Assembly: GCA_903912275.1 (NCBI GenBank)
Contig: CAIWGR010000376.1
Coordinates: 1 to 8,865 of the forward strand
Direction: 5' to 3'
Source of the DNA: an uncultured delta proteobacterium
Lineage (GTDB): Bacteria > Myxococcota_A > Bradymonadia > REDH01
DNA length: 8,865 bases
Positions 8,714 to 8,865 of the stretch are shown piece after piece. Position numbers and translations under genes: made by a program. The number at the start of each line of letters is the position of its first letter. Positions within the stretch are counted from its first letter, which is position 1. The notes below the pieces were generated by a model. The model searched no databases. It was given only the letters and a program-made list of their open reading frames with translations, and was not told the origin of the DNA.

Positions 8714-8865
8714 TCACCACTCCTTCTCGATGTAGGTCTCCGGCATCTTCTCGAGTGCCTGCTGCAACTGAAGGTTGGTGTCGCCTGGGTCGAGGCTGTT
8801 GAGGAGCTGCATCAGCTTCTTCTTTTTCTCCTCTTCGGGCGTCGGCGCTGCGGCCTGCGCCTCCC
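8714..8865 (-). CDS. C-terminal end of a BatC/BatB-type protein (partial)
   Basis: The window edge cuts this gene; only the last 49 codons and the TGA (8716-8714) are present. The visible tail is charged and Ala/Pro-rich at first (APTPEEEKKKK), then helical, LMQLLNSLDPGDTNLQLQQAL, ending PETYIEKEW. Bat-operon TPR proteins (BatC, or BatB-BatC fusions) often end with a short helix plus a 'KDW'-like terminus, and its place directly before batD fits. The identity is inferred mainly from position, because no TPR or VWA domain lies inside the window. Its stop is two bases before the batD ATG, and its AAGGAG codons act as the batD ribosome site. Confidence 0.6.
   Translation of the reverse strand, partial: EAQAAAPTPEEEKKKKLMQLLNSLDPGDTNLQLQQALEKMPETYIEKEW

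Overview
The window looks like a piece of a high-GC, Gram-negative (diderm) bacterial chromosome. It encodes an outer-membrane FadL-type barrel, several Sec signal peptides and a Bat (aerotolerance) cluster. Gene content, GC-rich third codon positions and divergent protein sequences suggest a Myxococcota / Bradymonadales-like 'deltaproteobacterial' lineage. That placement is an inference and no rRNA marker is present. I see no mobile element, tRNA, rRNA or CRISPR array. The region is densely packed ordinary chromosome, and almost every base outside four short intergenic gaps is coding.

Layout. (1) Minus strand, 2068 down to 34: an apparent three-gene operon, read as a class I glutaredoxin, then a secreted protein that looks like a catalytically dead trypsin/HtrA-fold protease, then the tRNA(Ile)-lysidine synthetase TilS. 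The last two overlap as GTGA. (2) A 153-bp divergent intergenic region (2069-2221). (3) Plus strand, 2222-4179: xseA-xseB, the two subunits of exodeoxyribonuclease VII, overlapping as ATGA. XseA carries an unusual extra N-terminal domain. (4) A 97-bp gap with a perfect 21-base inverted repeat, then fadL-like 4277-5992 on the plus strand, an outer-membrane channel with three pairs of cysteines. (5) An 18-bp convergent junction, then the minus-strand bat operon running from the right edge: the 3' end of a batC/batB-type gene (8714-8865, cut by the window), batD (6774-8711) and batE (6011-6784), all tightly coupled.

How the genes work together. XseA/XseB form one nuclease, and BatD/BatE plus the truncated upstream gene belong to one envelope-associated system that normally includes a MoxR ATPase and VWA proteins (BatA/BatB), which should lie beyond the right edge. 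The glutaredoxin, pseudo-protease and TilS share transcription but have no obvious common pathway.

The points most worth a second look are the pseudo-HtrA protein inside the tilS operon, the extra 'ALGARFN..KGW' domain at the N-terminus of XseA together with its altered catalytic loop, and a run of 15 pure CAG codons inside a 31-glutamine segment of BatD that could be length-variable.
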